This document shows, piece after piece, positions 16,111-24,567 of a DNA stretch of 64,000 bases (its first letter is position 1; each line of letters opens with the position of its first letter). A program made the position numbers and the translations under genes. The stretch is from the NCBI GenBank assembly GCA_025352145.1, contig JANXTY010000030.1:186001-250000 (forward strand), in the 5' to 3' direction. The notes beneath the pieces were generated by a model. It searched no databases and was not told where the DNA came from. It saw only the letters and a list, made by a program, of their open reading frames with translations. The stretch comes from Oxalobacteraceae bacterium (GTDB lineage Bacteria; Pseudomonadota; Gammaproteobacteria; Burkholderiales; Burkholderiaceae_D).

Positions 16111-16869
16111 ATGACCACTCGAAGGAACTATGACGACGAACTGAATGATTCAGAGAACGCCGAAAACGAAAAATATGCTTACAGTTTCGATTTCGATGTG
16201 CTGCATCCTTACATGATCAAATCGTTCGAGCCGTTTTTCAACAAGGGAAGCCTCCTGGAGCTAGGAAGCTACAAGGGACACTTCACCAAAAGACTCTTGC
16301 CGTATTCCGATGATGTTACCTGTGTCGAAGCTTCAAACCTTGCTATAGAGGATGCCACAAAGGAACTGGGTGACAAGGTGATATTTGTCAATGGGCTCTT
16401 CGAGAAAGTAGCCCTGCCCAAGCGTTATGCCAACATTGTGCTTACCCATGTACTGGAACATCTGGATGATCCTGTCTTGGTATTGAAGCGCATTAACGAC
16501 GAGTGGTTGGCGGAGAACGGCCGGTTCTTTTTGGTGTGTCCAAATGCCAACGCCCCTTCGAGACAGATCGCGGTGAAGATGGGGTTGATCACCCACAATT
16601 CCGCAGTTACTCCTGCGGAGGCAGCGCACGGGCATCGTTGTACCTACACATTGGATACCATGGAGCGAGATGCTGTTGCCGCAGGATTAAAGGTGGTCCA
16701 TCGGTCCGGTATTTTTTTCAAAGCGCTGGCGAACTTCCAGTGGGATCGCTTGCTGCAAACGGATATCATCTCCAAGGAATATCTGGAGGGGTGCTACAAG
16801 CTAGGGCAACAGTATCCAGATTTGTGTTCCAGTATATTCTTGATGTGTGAACGAGGCGATATCCGCTAA
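16111..16869 (+). CDS. Class I SAM-dependent methyltransferase (second of two in the locus)
   Basis: 252 residues, with AAGGAGAAAG about five bases before the ATG. Motif I is LLELGSYKGHFTKRLL, followed by VTCVEASN, then LTHVLEHLDDPVLVLKRI and LAENGRFFLVCPNANAPSR. The LEH(V/L)DDPV segment and the C-terminal FFKALANF show common ancestry with the methyltransferase at 12031. The TAA stop at 16867-16869 directly abuts the left terminal repeat of a decayed IS element, so the C-terminus may have been trimmed by the insertion. Last gene of the glycan locus; the acceptor is unknown. Confidence 0.85.
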   Translation: MTTRRNYDDELNDSENAENEKYAYSFDFDVLHPYMIKSFEPFFNKGSLLELGSYKGHFTKRLLPYSDDVTCVEASNLAIEDATKELGDKVIFVNGLFEKVALPKRYANIVLTHVLEHLDDPVLVLKRINDEWLAENGRFFLVCPNANAPSRQIAVKMGLITHNSAVTPAEAAHGHRCTYTLDTMERDAVAAGLKVVHRSGIFFKALANFQWDRLLQTDIISKEYLEGCYKLGQQYPDLCSSIFLMCERGDIR

Positions 16870-17272
16870 GGAAACGCAGATTTATTTCAAGAACACGCCG
16901 ACTGAAATGCGATACAAGCGTTACTAAACAAGTGCCAACGACCTGCCCCTCAAAATGAAACCACCCATCCCCACTCAAATCAGTTTTGCCGAAGCGGAAT
17001 ACGTGAAGAAGAAAAAGCAAACGCGGCGAGAACTATTTTTAGCCAAGAATGATGCGCAGCTTCCGATGTTGTTTGGTGTGAGTAATTGGTACATGATGAG
17101 GGAATCATTACGTCCATAGTGGGCGAAATGGCGCACTATGCGCCAGAAACTGCCTTGAAAAAACCAAATAAAGTAGTTTAGTAAAGAAGAGCACACCACC
17201 ATTTTTTGTTTGATGCGAAAACCCCCGTATTAAACTATCGGACTGCTGAAATTTGATTAAATCTGCGTTTCC
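16870..17272. mobile_element. Decayed IS5-type insertion sequence with intact terminal repeats
   Basis: The 15-base ends GGAAACGCAGATTTA (16870-16884) and TAAATCTGCGTTTCC (17258-17272) are perfect inverted repeats. The flanks are CTAA on the left and TTAA on the right, compatible with the short YTAR-like target of IS5 elements. Inside is only the start of a transposase (16955-17119). The total of about 400 bases is far short of the usual 0.9-1.2 kb, so most of the transposase has been deleted. The element could still be mobilised in trans if a full relative exists elsewhere in the genome. Confidence 0.8.
16955..17119 (+). pseudogene. IS5-family transposase remnant
   Basis: A 54-codon reading frame starting MKPPIPTQISFAEAEYVKKK and continuing QTRRELFLAKNDAQLP. 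The pattern SFAEAEY, KKKxTRRExFLAE/K is the N-terminal signature of IS5-type transposases. After about 38 residues the similarity ends and the frame stops at TAG 17117-17119; the catalytic DDE region is absent. Confidence 0.75.
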
Positions 17273-17335
17273 TTAAGCTAGAGCGCACGCATTACGACCG
17301 CATTTGCAGCCAGGGCAGGGGTTGCCAATGTCTGC

Positions 17336-18559
17336 TTATGAACGCTGTTGCCGTTTTCTTTTAAGTCGACCAATCTGGCGTTTGATTAACATCACCTTGC
17401 CAGGCTTGGTTTCTGTTTCTACCGCACATACTTGATTGCGGCCCCCGGCTTTAGCGGCATATACCGCTTTGTCCGCTGCGTCCAAGGTCGCCGCAAACCC
17501 AGTGCCTTTTTGGAAGGGGGCGACGCCAATCGAGACGGTGATAGAAAGCACCGGCGAGATGAGCATGGGCTGGGCCGCAATAGAATTGCAAATCCGCTGC
17601 GCGACGTCGATGGCATCTTTGAGCTTGGCTCCGTGCAATACGCAAACGAATTCTTCTCCACCATAGCGTGCTAATAGATCATTGCTGCGTAAGCTTTCTC
17701 CGACGCGCACGACAAACTGTTTTAGTACGAGGTCGCCTATGCTGTGGCCGTGGTGATCGTTGACTTGCTTAAAGTAGTCGATATCCAACATCAGAACGCA
17801 GAACGGCAGGCCACCGCCTTCTACTGACCATTGTTTTTTCTCGAGTGCTTCCATTAATGCGCGCCGGTTTGCTGCGCCTGTTAGGGGGTCGGTTGCCGCT
17901 TCTTGTTGGGTATTTGAGAGCGCGTTTTTTAGTTTTTCGACGAGCGCTTCATTTTCAAATTTAAGTTGGAAATTTTCTTTGACCATAATGATCAAGTCAT
18001 GCGCATAGAACAAAAGCACTGCGAAGCACGCGCTGACGCTAACCAATAGCTGCAAATTGAAGGGGATCGTGCTATTCAAGAGAAAATTAAGCACCATGCC
18101 ACCCCAAATAATCAGAAGCAGCGACAGATAGGCACGATAAAAAACGATGTGGACAAGGACGTTAACTGCTCCTACGCCACATAGGACGCATGCAAGCAAT
18201 ATGTTCAGAGAGGTATCGTTACCCATCAAGAAGAAGGGCATGCTCCCCCATGCGAGACCATCGATACAGGCAAGCCAGCAGTATCCCCGATATGCCCGCA
18301 GAAAAATAATGCGTTTTTCCACGATTGCGGCGGAGAGCTGAAAGCAACGCCATAAAATAAAAGCGAATGCAGCGATGACAATGGCCAGCCATACCAATAC
18401 AGATCGCAGTGGAACCGTATGGTAGCTAAGCCCAATAACCAACGACCAGCCTACCGGCGCAGAAAACTGCGCCTTGCGCGCATTGAGCACGCCTTGATGC
18501 AATCTGCCCCATGCGGCGGCGGCTTCGCTACTTCGTACATCAGCGACGTTCTCTGACAT
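17336..18559 (-). CDS. Membrane-bound diguanylate cyclase (GGDEF)
   Basis: 407 residues. The N-terminal half (about 30-200) has five or six hydrophobic segments, for example VLVWLAIVIAAFAFILWRCF and LLVSVSACFAVLLFY, forming a membrane sensor module of no recognised family. A helical linker leads to the GGDEF domain from about residue 220 (DPLTGAANRRALMEAL). The active site is GGEEF near residue 298, preceded by RSND five residues earlier, an intact RxxD inhibitory site. It should therefore make cyclic di-GMP from two GTP with product feedback. The gene is single, convergent with the glycan locus and separated from it by the IS remnant. Confidence 0.92.
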   Translation of the reverse strand: MSENVADVRSSEAAAAWGRLHQGVLNARKAQFSAPVGWSLVIGLSYHTVPLRSVLVWLAIVIAAFAFILWRCFQLSAAIVEKRIIFLRAYRGYCWLACIDGLAWGSMPFFLMGNDTSLNILLACVLCGVGAVNVLVHIVFYRAYLSLLLIIWGGMVLNFLLNSTIPFNLQLLVSVSACFAVLLFYAHDLIIMVKENFQLKFENEALVEKLKNALSNTQQEAATDPLTGAANRRALMEALEKKQWSVEGGGLPFCVLMLDIDYFKQVNDHHGHSIGDLVLKQFVVRVGESLRSNDLLARYGGEEFVCVLHGAKLKDAIDVAQRICNSIAAQPMLISPVLSITVSIGVAPFQKGTGFAATLDAADKAVYAAKAGGRNQVCAVETETKPGKVMLIKRQIGRLKRKRQQRS

Positions 18560-19079
18560 GCAGGACCTTTAGTTGCGCTGCTAATGGGAGTGGTGGAAGA
18601 AGTATAATCCGACGCGCAAATAAATCACGTAAAAATTAGTTCATGAGGTCAATCCTAAGATTGCTGGCCGGAGTATTCTTTAATGGCAACGTAATATATA
18701 GGCCATATAGGATATAGGACATCCTGCTCACGCCCTTGTAACGTGAGTGTTCAGTTAGGAGTGGATGTTACGCAGATCTCGGTAAAAGTTATTTTTGGTT
18801 GATGCGCCCTATTTCAACGCTGTGGTGATACCGCTCCTGACCAGGCATACTCAGAATGGCCAGCTCTGGGGGCTGCGCAACATTAGGTAAGAATACAAAG
18901 CCCCCCCACGCCACACCTACCTCATCGCCACATTTCTTCAGCGGGGAAAAGAACGGTAGCGCTAAATACTGCTTGGCTGAACAATTTACAGCATGATATT
19001 GTGCGCATAGAACGATGCCTCTGACTGATTTTTACGCGCTTCCCCGCCGATTAACCCTGTTGTTTCCTCCTTCTATTTG
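18560..19079. other. Divergent intergenic region, no gene seen
   Basis: About 520 bases between the diguanylate cyclase (minus) and the DUF3857 gene (plus). A short inverted repeat GGGGGCT (18868-18874) / AGCCCCC (18899-18905) is present without a T-run. On the minus strand TATACT (complement of 18601-18606) could be a minus-ten box for the cyclase gene. No coding sequence or RNA gene is recognisable. Confidence 0.45.
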
Positions 19080-21869
19080 ATGACAATTTCTCCCCTCGCG
19101 CGCGTATTTCATTGGGTATTTTTATATCCGCTTATTTTTCTATTTTTTTCGGCGCCGTCGATTGCACAATCTAACAAGGTGATTGGGAATCAAGGTCAAA
19201 TTATTGCAGCCGCAGAACGAACATTTTTCCGTGGAAACCCGGTACCAACATGGGTGCGACCTATTTCTAAACTTTCTCCTTCGGCTGGCTCGGGGGTACT
19301 CAGTATTCGGTTGGCAGATATCCAAGCCTATGTAGGAGACGAGACCACCATTTATATGCATCGTGCGATTACAGCGCATGAAGCATCTGGCCTGGGGGCG
19401 GTGGGACAATTTGAGATTGAATTTTTTCCTGAGTACCAGAAAGTTCAGCTGCATTCCCTACGTATCTTGAGAGGAGGCGCATCTATCGACAAACTCCATG
19501 TGGCGGACATTCGTTTCCTGCAGCGTGAGACGGAGCTTGATCGGGGAATTTATTCTGGTTCCATTACTGCTGCGATTGTGACGGAGGATGTGCGCGTTGG
19601 GGATACGCTTGAAGTTGAATATTCCATTGTTGGCCAGAATCCGGTTTTTAACGGTAAATTTTTTTACGCGGCAGCGTGGGATTATCAAGTGCCAGTGAGT
19701 TTGCGAAGATTCATTCTCAATGCGCCAGAGGGACGTAAAATTTATCATCGCCTGATCGCTGGAGATAGTCGGAGCCCACCTAAGCTGGATGAACGGATGG
19801 AAGGTGGACGACGTATTCTTATTTTTGAATCTCGTGATCTTCCCCCATTTTTTGGGGAATCTTATATTCCTTCCGATATCCATGCATTTCGGTGGCTTCA
19901 GTTCTCTGAATTCGATCATTGGACGGATGTGAATCAATGGGCATTGGAATTGTTCGCGGTTAAGACAGCAACGCCCCGCCTGCAAGATGCGCTCAAATTT
20001 GCACGTGCTGCAAAGACGCAAGAGGTAGCTGTTGCGCGTGTACTTGAATTTGTCCAAAATGAAATACGTTATCTCTCTGTTTCGATCGGACAGAACTCAC
20101 ACCGCCCTTTTCCGCCGGAACAGGTTTTAGAAAGACGATACGGGGACTGTAAGGACAAATCTCTGTTAATGGTCACCATGCTGCGGGAACTGAAGATAGA
20201 AGCTGATCCTGTGCTTGTATCCACAATCGATCGCAAAGGGCTAGAAAAATTGTTGCCGAGTCCCCTGTTATTCGATCACGCCATCGTTCGCCTGGTTGTC
20301 CACGGCAAGGAATATTTTCTAGACCCCACTCGTATGGGTCAGTATGGCGCTCTGGATCGGATGGGCCAAGTGCATGCTGATAGCAAGGTGCTGACGATTG
20401 CACCTGGCACGACGCACCTTTCAACAATTCCTGCATCGCAGGAGCAGATTGTGACTCGCAAGCGTATAGAGCACATCACCGTATCAGCGCTAGACAAGCC
20501 CGTCGAAATGACAGTGCGTACGGAAATGGTGGGCGCTGACGCGGAATACGCTCGGGTGCAATTGGCTTTGATGAGTAAGGAGCGATTACACAAGTCTTTC
20601 GAGGGCACGCTTTTAACGCGTTATCCCGATTCAGTGCTGCTGGGAGAACCTGTCATAAGCGATAACCGAGATCAAAATACGTTAAGCATGGAAACACGTT
20701 ATCGGGTCGACAAATTATTTTCTGCATCTTCCGAGGGTTGGAGCATGCGCTATACCCCATCGAACATGGCCGACATGTTTGATAAGCCGGACAATGCGCA
20801 CCGGGAATTTTCTTTCGCTCTTTTTAATTATCCAACTAAAACCATTTACGACATTGACGTCGATCTTCCCGATATTTTCGATATGCCGACCGGGTCGGAA
20901 AAAAAGAATATTACGAACAATGCATTTACTGTATTGCGGACCTTGTTTGTGGGCGGAAAGTCGCTACGCGTTAATGTTACTTTAAAGCTGAACACGGATC
21001 GTGTTCCACCATCCGAGATAAGCACATACCTTGCGGATATGCAGAAATTCAATGAAATTTTAAATGGCGCTTTTCGCCTGTACAAAAGTGATTTAAAAGG
21101 ACCGCCATCAGAATCTTTATTAAAGCAAACCTCTGTTGAAGAGCAATTACAGGAATCTCTCAAAAAAATTAATCGCGTTATCGTCGATGCAGAGTTGACA
21201 GGCCGTGACGCGGCTGACGCGTTGTGTGAACGTGCCTTAGCAAACGTTTATTTAGGCAAGCCTACAGAGGCTTTAAAGGATGCGTTCAAGGCGCTGCAAC
21301 TTCGTCCACAATCGCCGACGATGCTGATGTGTCGGGCTGACACCAATCTGTTGGTGGGAAAGTTCAAGGACGCTGAGAGCGATTTTACGAAGTTGTTGGC
21401 GCGAGGAACAGACACTGCTGCGGCCTATGAAGGGCGGGCTATGAGTGCTTTTTATCAGGGCAAGACAAGCGAGGCAAAACTCGATTTTGACCGCGCGGTG
21501 GAAAAATCAGAAGAGGGGACGGAGCGCCTGCGTGCGATGATTTATCGTGGCATTGCCGGGGAGCCAGGATTGAGTGCGTTGCCGTCAAGTGGAGAGCTGG
21601 ACCCTGACACCGGCTGGTTAGTAGCAGCGTTTGACATGTTGTCAGGAAAAACTACGCCTGAACATATGCTGGGACTGGCAAGCCGCAATGCCGGACGGGA
21701 ACTCGATACGCGTTTGGTCGAAGCTTATTTTTATGTAGGGAAATATTTCTTACTCAAACGCGACAAAACCAAAGCCAGAGTTTATTTTCAACGTGCCAAA
21801 GACAAAAAAATACTTAACAGCAGGTATGCGATTTTGGCAAATCACGAACTGATGCGCCTTGGCCAGTAA
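19080..21869 (+). CDS. Secreted DUF3857/transglutaminase/TPR protein
   Basis: 929 residues from the ATG at 19080 (a TTG three bases upstream is less likely; no clear ribosome site). A signal peptide covers about 30 residues (FHWVFLYPLIFLFFSAPSIAQ). A DUF3857 domain follows (ITAHEASGLGAVGQFEIEF to about residue 290), then a transglutaminase core with Cys near residue 356 in RRYGDCKDKSLLM, His in LLFDHAIVRL and Asp in YFLDPTRMG. The C-terminus from about residue 690 holds several TPR units, such as DALCERALANVYLGKPTEAL. The layout fits a periplasmic or surface protein-modifying or peptidase-like factor. Function is unknown. The next gene, another secreted protein, lies about 210 bases downstream across a repeat. 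Confidence 0.85.
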   Translation: MTISPLARVFHWVFLYPLIFLFFSAPSIAQSNKVIGNQGQIIAAAERTFFRGNPVPTWVRPISKLSPSAGSGVLSIRLADIQAYVGDETTIYMHRAITAHEASGLGAVGQFEIEFFPEYQKVQLHSLRILRGGASIDKLHVADIRFLQRETELDRGIYSGSITAAIVTEDVRVGDTLEVEYSIVGQNPVFNGKFFYAAAWDYQVPVSLRRFILNAPEGRKIYHRLIAGDSRSPPKLDERMEGGRRILIFESRDLPPFFGESYIPSDIHAFRWLQFSEFDHWTDVNQWALELFAVKTATPRLQDALKFARAAKTQEVAVARVLEFVQNEIRYLSVSIGQNSHRPFPPEQVLERRYGDCKDKSLLMVTMLRELKIEADPVLVSTIDRKGLEKLLPSPLLFDHAIVRLVVHGKEYFLDPTRMGQYGALDRMGQVHADSKVLTIAPGTTHLSTIPASQEQIVTRKRIEHITVSALDKPVEMTVRTEMVGADAEYARVQLALMSKERLHKSFEGTLLTRYPDSVLLGEPVISDNRDQNTLSMETRYRVDKLFSASSEGWSMRYTPSNMADMFDKPDNAHREFSFALFNYPTKTIYDIDVDLPDIFDMPTGSEKKNITNNAFTVLRTLFVGGKSLRVNVTLKLNTDRVPPSEISTYLADMQKFNEILNGAFRLYKSDLKGPPSESLLKQTSVEEQLQESLKKINRVIVDAELTGRDAADALCERALANVYLGKPTEALKDAFKALQLRPQSPTMLMCRADTNLLVGKFKDAESDFTKLLARGTDTAAAYEGRAMSAFYQGKTSEAKLDFDRAVEKSEEGTERLRAMIYRGIAGEPGLSALPSSGELDPDTGWLVAAFDMLSGKTTPEHMLGLASRNAGRELDTRLVEAYFYVGKYFLLKRDKTKARVYFQRAKDKKILNSRYAILANHELMRLGQ

Positions 21870-21883
21870 TTGATGCAACATTC

Positions 21884-22000
21884 ATCCGACTGTTGCATAA
21901 ATTACGTAGACCCTCGCTGGTTTTCTGTTTCGTAAGGAATTTTTTCCGTCGGTTGGTGGAATAACACCGATGCTTCTTCAGGAAATTCTTTAACCAATCA
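21884..22000 (+). repeat. Dispersed 3' intergenic repeat, copy A
   Basis: Contains TTGCATAAATTACG at 21893-21906, then CTGTTTCGTAAGGAA, GTCGGTTGGTGGAATAACAC and GCTTCTTCAGGAAA in the same order as copy B at 63752. The inner arms GTCGGT and ACCGA can pair. It lies about 15 bases after the stop of the DUF3857 gene. No coding potential is seen. Confidence 0.75.
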
Positions 22001-22080
22001 CAATTCTGGGGGGCATCTCCCGAATTTATCCAATGGTCGTGTTAACTTCTTGTTCAGTACATTAAATGAAGGGAATCCGC

Positions 22081-23298
22081 ATGAAACAGTTTAAACAACT
22101 CGTATTTGCACTATTGTTTTTTTGGGCGGGAATGTCTAGCACCTTCGCTGAACCGGTGGTCATGCGATCGACTGGTGTAACGCCTTTGCATGCGAAAGCA
22201 ATTCACGCATTGTTAACAGCGATGAGGGTGACCAATCTATTTACCGCTGTGATCTCAAACCTAAAAACTTCCCCTGAAGAGAAGGAGTTCGCTGCCAGTT
22301 TTATGGCGCGTACGTCGGATGAGGAAATTTACATGCATTTAATTCCGATATACGCCAAGTACATTAATGAGCAACAGGCAATCGAATTAACCCATGCCTA
22401 CAATTCAAGTTTTATGCGCAAAATGCAAGGACACATCTTAGCTGGAGCAATGGGGAAACCTGCGCCACCACTTCCTTTTTTTACCCCCGCCGAGCAGGCC
22501 GAATTTCGGCGGTTCCAATCCCTTTCATCGGCTCGAATTTTCAATGATTCCCAGGCAAAAATTGGTGCGGATGCAAAGACGATGTGGGCAAATTGGGGAC
22601 GCACGTATGGTCTCAGTGTGCGGGATAAAGTATTTGCGACAATTGCGAAGGGGACAGAGGCTATTAATAAATCGGATGATAAGCCAGGGGGAGCGACTTT
22701 CAACGTGGAGCGCGTAGGGATTTCGTATGTCGATAAATTTATCATGATTGTGCTGAACTCCACCTTAAAACTATATGAAGCGGACAAACATTTTTCTGCT
22801 GACTTGGTGTCCAATGGGTACGGCAATATTTTATTGCCGACCAACATCGTTACGCAGCGTGGTATTGACGAAGGGAAGGCTTCGCTGGAGGCTTCCGAAG
22901 CAAGTGCGGAACGATTGCTTCGCGAAATCGATACTTTATTTAAGCAGCGCATTGAAGAGCTTGCGACGCTCAATTTCCCCAGTAAAGCAGATTTTATGCA
23001 GGACCTGGAAAGTTCTAGTGTCAACGTATATGATTATTTAATTAAGCTAGGCGAAAAGATGCGCGGGCAAGTGGATATTCGCAGACGAATTCTCTCATTT
23101 GCTCAGTCACGTCTAGGGGAGACTAAAGTAGTCGATGGAAAACTGATATTGAGCACCGATGCCGATGTCGAAATGTATAACGGACTTGTGGCGCAATACA
23201 ATGCGCTGAACGCAGATTATCAGGAATTTTTGGCACAAAGGCAAAGCAAGGAGCGAGGTTTTTTAAATCAGGACGCGAAGCCCGGAACTAAAAAATGA
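22081..23298 (+). CDS. Secreted protein of unknown function (distant resemblance to DUF2059)
   Basis: 405 residues from the ATG at 22081, preceded by GAAGGG about seven bases upstream; an in-frame ATG at 22066 would add five residues. A signal peptide is clear: KQFKQLVFALLFFWAGMSSTFA. The region around residues 80-115 (HLIPIYAKYINEQQAIELTH then AYNSSFMRKM) resembles the helical DUF2059 pattern, but this is a by-eye match only. The rest is helical with Lys/Glu-rich stretches, and SFAQSRLGETKVVDGKLILS lies near the C-terminus. It probably resides in the periplasm. It may work with the DUF3857 protein upstream, though a repeat separates them. Confidence 0.7.
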   Translation: MKQFKQLVFALLFFWAGMSSTFAEPVVMRSTGVTPLHAKAIHALLTAMRVTNLFTAVISNLKTSPEEKEFAASFMARTSDEEIYMHLIPIYAKYINEQQAIELTHAYNSSFMRKMQGHILAGAMGKPAPPLPFFTPAEQAEFRRFQSLSSARIFNDSQAKIGADAKTMWANWGRTYGLSVRDKVFATIAKGTEAINKSDDKPGGATFNVERVGISYVDKFIMIVLNSTLKLYEADKHFSADLVSNGYGNILLPTNIVTQRGIDEGKASLEASEASAERLLREIDTLFKQRIEELATLNFPSKADFMQDLESSSVNVYDYLIKLGEKMRGQVDIRRRILSFAQSRLGETKVVDGKLILSTDADVEMYNGLVAQYNALNADYQEFLAQRQSKERGFLNQDAKPGTKK

Positions 23299-23705
23299 CG
23301 GTAATCTGGGGGTGCGCATAAAGTCATTTCCTTGTTGTTGCTGGTGTTCTGACGCATTCTTTTAAATGCGAAATAGATCGGTCCCATACTAAGAAAAACG
23401 GTCTGTTCATATCGTTTTCGGTTTCCTCAATAGGGGCGGTATTACCCCTGCCGATGTGCAATCTTCCAATGATGTGGTGATTCTTTCCCGACCCGGCGTA
23501 CTGTCTTCGTGGGCGGTCTTGCGGAGACAATTTTGTGTAACGCCTATTTAGGATGCTGCTCAGAACTCGGCAAAAGCATAGCGCGTGCGATTTAGCACCA
23601 TGACAGTTACAATTCGCACTTCAAACCGTGGGTGCGATTCTTGCATAGGGATTCTTTACTAAAATTCCACCGCATTCGCATTCATTAACGAGCATCGCTA
23701 TCCCT
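23299..23705. other. Intergenic region without a recognised gene
   Basis: About 400 bases between the secreted unknown and nasT. Short open frames exist on both strands but none has a ribosome site or family resemblance. AGGGG and CCCCT around 23435-23455 form a small inverted repeat. The nasT promoter should lie in the last 100 bases, but no clear boxes were identified. Confidence 0.4.
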
Positions 23706-24353
23706 ATGAAGTCTCCCCCTCCCAACGATATGCGCAATTTGCGGATTATTGTTATTAACACAGTCATGCCGCCCGAAGAGGAACCGGATGATGTGGTCTG
23801 GGCGCAGGCTGAAAGAGCGCGTGCATTGCGTATAGGCTTGCTGGAGGCGGGTTATAACATCATTGCCGTATTCCCCGCCGACCTACATTTGCCTGAGCGC
23901 GTGGTGCAGTTGCAGCCTGATATGATCATTATCGATGCCGAGTCGGATGCGCGCGATGTGTTAGAGCATGTGGTGATCGCAACCCGTGACGCGCCGCGGC
24001 CTATCGTTTTATTTACTGAAAATCCCGATAAATCAAACATGCAGGCGGCCATGGATGCCGGGGTTTCTGCTTACGTTGTTGCGGGACTACATTCGGAGCG
24101 GATCAAGCCGGTACTTGATGTGGCGATGGCGCGCTTTAATGCGGATCAAAAATTGCGCTCTGAATTATCGGATACCAAAGCCCGGTTGGCCGATAGAAAA
24201 ACCATCGAACGTGCTAAAGGCTTATTAATGGCACGCCATCATTGCTCGGAAGAAGAGGCGTATCGCAAGTTGCGGAGTCTGGCGATGGATAAGAACTTAA
24301 AGCTGGCCGATCTTGCACAGCGGATGATCGATGTAGTTGATTTGTTGAGTTGA
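23706..24353 (+). CDS. nasT: NasT-like response regulator with ANTAR RNA-binding domain
   Basis: 215 residues from the ATG at 23706; a second in-frame ATG at 23730 (MRNLRIIVIN) is possible. The N-terminal receiver-like domain has IIIDAESDARDVLEHV and IVLFTENPDKSNMQAAMDAG. The C-terminal ANTAR domain spans about 150-212 (RKTIERAKGLLMARHHCSEE, then AYRKLRSLAMDKN). ANTAR proteins of this type bind a pair of hexaloop hairpins in leader RNA and prevent termination. Matching hairpins lie before the nitrate uptake operon at 60405-60446. No NasS sensor gene is adjacent, which is unusual. Confidence 0.88.
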   Translation: MKSPPPNDMRNLRIIVINTVMPPEEEPDDVVWAQAERARALRIGLLEAGYNIIAVFPADLHLPERVVQLQPDMIIIDAESDARDVLEHVVIATRDAPRPIVLFTENPDKSNMQAAMDAGVSAYVVAGLHSERIKPVLDVAMARFNADQKLRSELSDTKARLADRKTIERAKGLLMARHHCSEEEAYRKLRSLAMDKNLKLADLAQRMIDVVDLLS

Positions 24354-24389
24354 GGTTTCCCTATCGTTTTTCTGGTGCAAGCGTCTTAA

Positions 24390-24406
24390 CCCGATCTTTG
24401 CATAAA
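24390..24406 (+). repeat. Dispersed 3' intergenic repeat, fragment (copy C)
   Basis: CCCGATCTTTGCATAAA is identical over 17 bases to the start of copy B at 63752; similarity then stops. It lies 36 bases after the nasT stop codon. Confidence 0.55.
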
Positions 24407-24470
24407 CTTGGGATAACAACAGGGATAGGCCCGCCTCATGCACCAGTGTTAGCCCAACGGAACCAGAATT

Positions 24471-24488
24471 GGTGCGCTTCGTGCACCG
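24471..24488. repeat. Short GC-rich palindrome
   Basis: GGTGCGCTTCGTGCACC lies in the convergent region between nasT and the flavoprotein gene. It nearly matches GGTGCGCTTCGCGCACC before glyS at about 56518-56534, so it may be one unit of a REP-like palindrome, or serve as a shared convergent terminator-like structure. Confidence 0.4.
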
Positions 24489-24567
24489 TAATGAACGTAA
24501 TCCCACTCGCCCACAGCATTGAACCGCAAGCGACAATTGATACTCAATTGCATCAGTTCTCTATACG

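Noticed and set aside
23324-23530. 68-codon open frame on the minus strand between the secreted unknown and nasT
   Set aside because: No ribosome site or recognisable family; composition looks like noncoding sequence.
24297-24536. Minus-strand frame containing a YAKIGL-like segment, considered as a transposase end
   Set aside because: It overlaps the end of nasT, and the segment comes from the dispersed repeat fragment; no transposase motif could be supported.
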